A stretch of DNA of 15,914 nucleotides. Origin: an uncultured Erysipelotrichaceae bacterium. GTDB taxonomy: Bacteria; Bacillota_I; Bacilli_A; RFN20; CAG-826. The stretch is taken from NCBI GenBank assembly GCA_902791085.1, contig CADAUN010000011.1, positions 1 through 15,914 of the forward strand, read 5' to 3'. The notes beneath the pieces were generated by a model. It was not told the origin of the DNA. It was given only the letters and a program-made list of their open reading frames with translations, and made no database searches. This document shows positions 15,022 to 15,914 of this stretch, one piece after another (within the stretch, counting starts at the first letter, position 1; the number at the start of each line of letters is the position of its first letter). The position numbers were made by a program, and so were the translations under genes.

Positions 15022-15914
15022 TCATTTCATTGCAAACGGAGCGAGATATACCTGATAAGAAGCACTGCCATTAATGGAAGAGGTGCTGAAATTCATCTCG
15101 AGATTATGCCCTTTGAAGTCATAATGGTCAGAGAGATCGATTTCGTGCGTATAAGTTCCTTTTGCTGCATCGAAAATCGCTTTTCCTCCGTGAATCCAAG
15201 AATTTGCGACTTGCTTTCGCATTGCCACTCCATCTGCTCCTTTTTGATAGGCGTAAAAATCATACGCGACATGAAGCGGATCGCCTGTATCAGAAAGGAA
15301 AGCCGGAAGGAAGGTGACGACTAGTGTCGTTTTTCCATTTTCGATGTTCTTTTGCAAATAACGTCCATCAAGTTCAATGATGAAAGATCCCTCATCATTG
15401 GTGGAATAGGCAACATACCCCTTTCCTTCTTCGTAATGAGCGCGACCATTGGCAACGTCAATCAGATAGGAAGCGGGACGATTTTCGTCATAAGCCCAAA
15501 TGGTATCGACACTCAAAGCGAAAGCATGATCCTTACTTGGCGTTTCTTCGTTATAGCGGACGGTGAAAGTAAGACCGTCAGCGCCATAAAGCACTTCGCC
15601 TTTTCCATTGATTAATGCGATTTTGCCATAGGTATGGCGATCGATCGCTTTCAAGGCAGTTGCTTTAGCTCGTTTCGTTCCCGTATTGCTTGTGATTTCA
15701 AAAAGGCGAGATGCAGTATCTGGGTTACCGAAATTCAAAGCCAAAGAGGTAACGCCTGCCTGACGCAATAAATCGGCATCATTCTGCGTGATATGCCCTT
15801 TTAAAGGAAGCGAAGGATCAGCATAGACAAGATAAGGGAATTTGGTGTCGCTAAGCATAGGGACAGGTTTGCCGTTTGCGCTCCATTCCACCACGTTCGC
15901 ATGGGTAATGTCTT
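15022..15914 (-). CDS. C-terminal part of an unrecognised protein running off the right edge
   Basis: The frame is open to the window edge and ends at TGA (15024-15022), giving about 297 residues. A GTG at 15894-15892 is not taken as the start: coding continues upstream of it (ITHANVVEW) and no ribosome site precedes it. The sequence is rich in beta strands with alternating charged and aromatic residues. It has segments such as GKIALINGKGEVLYG and GSFIIELDGRY, and no Cys or transmembrane tail. This suggests stacked extracellular beta domains. Its place directly before the permeases (12-base gap) makes a surface glycan-binding or glycan-degrading role plausible, but I recognise no family. The catalytic part, if any, would lie outside the window. 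Confidence 0.6.
   Translation of the reverse strand, partial: DITHANVVEWSANGKPVPMLSDTKFPYLVYADPSLPLKGHITQNDADLLRQAGVTSLALNFGNPDTASRLFEITSNTGTKRAKATALKAIDRHTYGKIALINGKGEVLYGADGLTFTVRYNEETPSKDHAFALSVDTIWAYDENRPASYLIDVANGRAHYEEGKGYVAYSTNDEGSFIIELDGRYLQKNIENGKTTLVVTFLPAFLSDTGDPLHVAYDFYAYQKGADGVAMRKQVANSWIHGGKAIFDAAKGTYTHEIDLSDHYDFKGHNLEMNFSTSSINGSASYQVYLAPFAMK

Noticed and set aside
1..15914. tRNA or rRNA genes
   Set aside because: I saw no cloverleaf, T-loop GTTCRA context or rRNA-like stretch in the intergenic regions on either strand.

Overview
The window looks like part of the chromosome of an uncultured, low-to-moderate-GC Bacillota. A gut-associated member of Bacilli (the Erysipelotrichales/RF39/RFN20 type) fits best. 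The reasons are strong AGGAGG-type ribosome binding sites before nearly every gene, tightly packed collinear operons with ATGA and TAATG overlaps, several lipobox lipoproteins, poly-serine linkers in surface proteins, and one TTG start. TGA is used as a stop and TGG for Trp, so the code is standard. The taxonomic placement is inference.

Almost everything is read on the minus strand, from high to low coordinates. Block 1 (15914 to about 5920) is an uptake and surface operon. It holds the C-terminal part of an unrecognised protein that runs off the right edge, two sugar ABC permeases (MalF-like and MalG-like), a sugar-binding lipoprotein, a membrane-anchored surface protein with two probable concanavalin-like domains, a TIM-barrel hydrolase-like lipoprotein, and a lipoprotein that joins Cys-rich repeats to a ComEC-type metallo-beta-lactamase domain. 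It ends at a strong hairpin (5923-5955). No ABC ATPase is present, so a shared MsmX/MsmK-type ATPase elsewhere is likely.

Block 2 (5797 to 1030) is a five-gene catabolic operon: a Gfo/Idh/MocA oxidoreductase with a TTG start, a PIG-L/LmbE deacetylase, a divergent NagB-type deaminase/isomerase, a PfkB sugar kinase and a class II ketose-bisphosphate aldolase. It is followed by a terminator-like hairpin. The chemistry resembles an amino-sugar route (deacetylate, deaminate, phosphorylate, cleave to trioses). It is built from unusual parts: PIG-L replaces NagA/AgaA, and the NagB-like enzyme lacks one canonical active-site Asp.

Together the two blocks look like one system. Surface enzymes trim an extracellular glycan or glycoconjugate, the ABC transporter imports the N-acetylated product, and the cytosolic enzymes turn it into triose phosphates. 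The substrate cannot be read from the sequence.

Block 3 (about 1020 to 58) is a decayed mobile-element zone. It has an IS3-family transposase remnant whose second catalytic Asp is Gly, two IS-end-like sequences in direct orientation, and a cluster of CACTTTTT repeats. At the left edge, the first 19 codons of another minus-strand gene lie behind a promoter overlapped by a LacI/CcpA-type palindrome.
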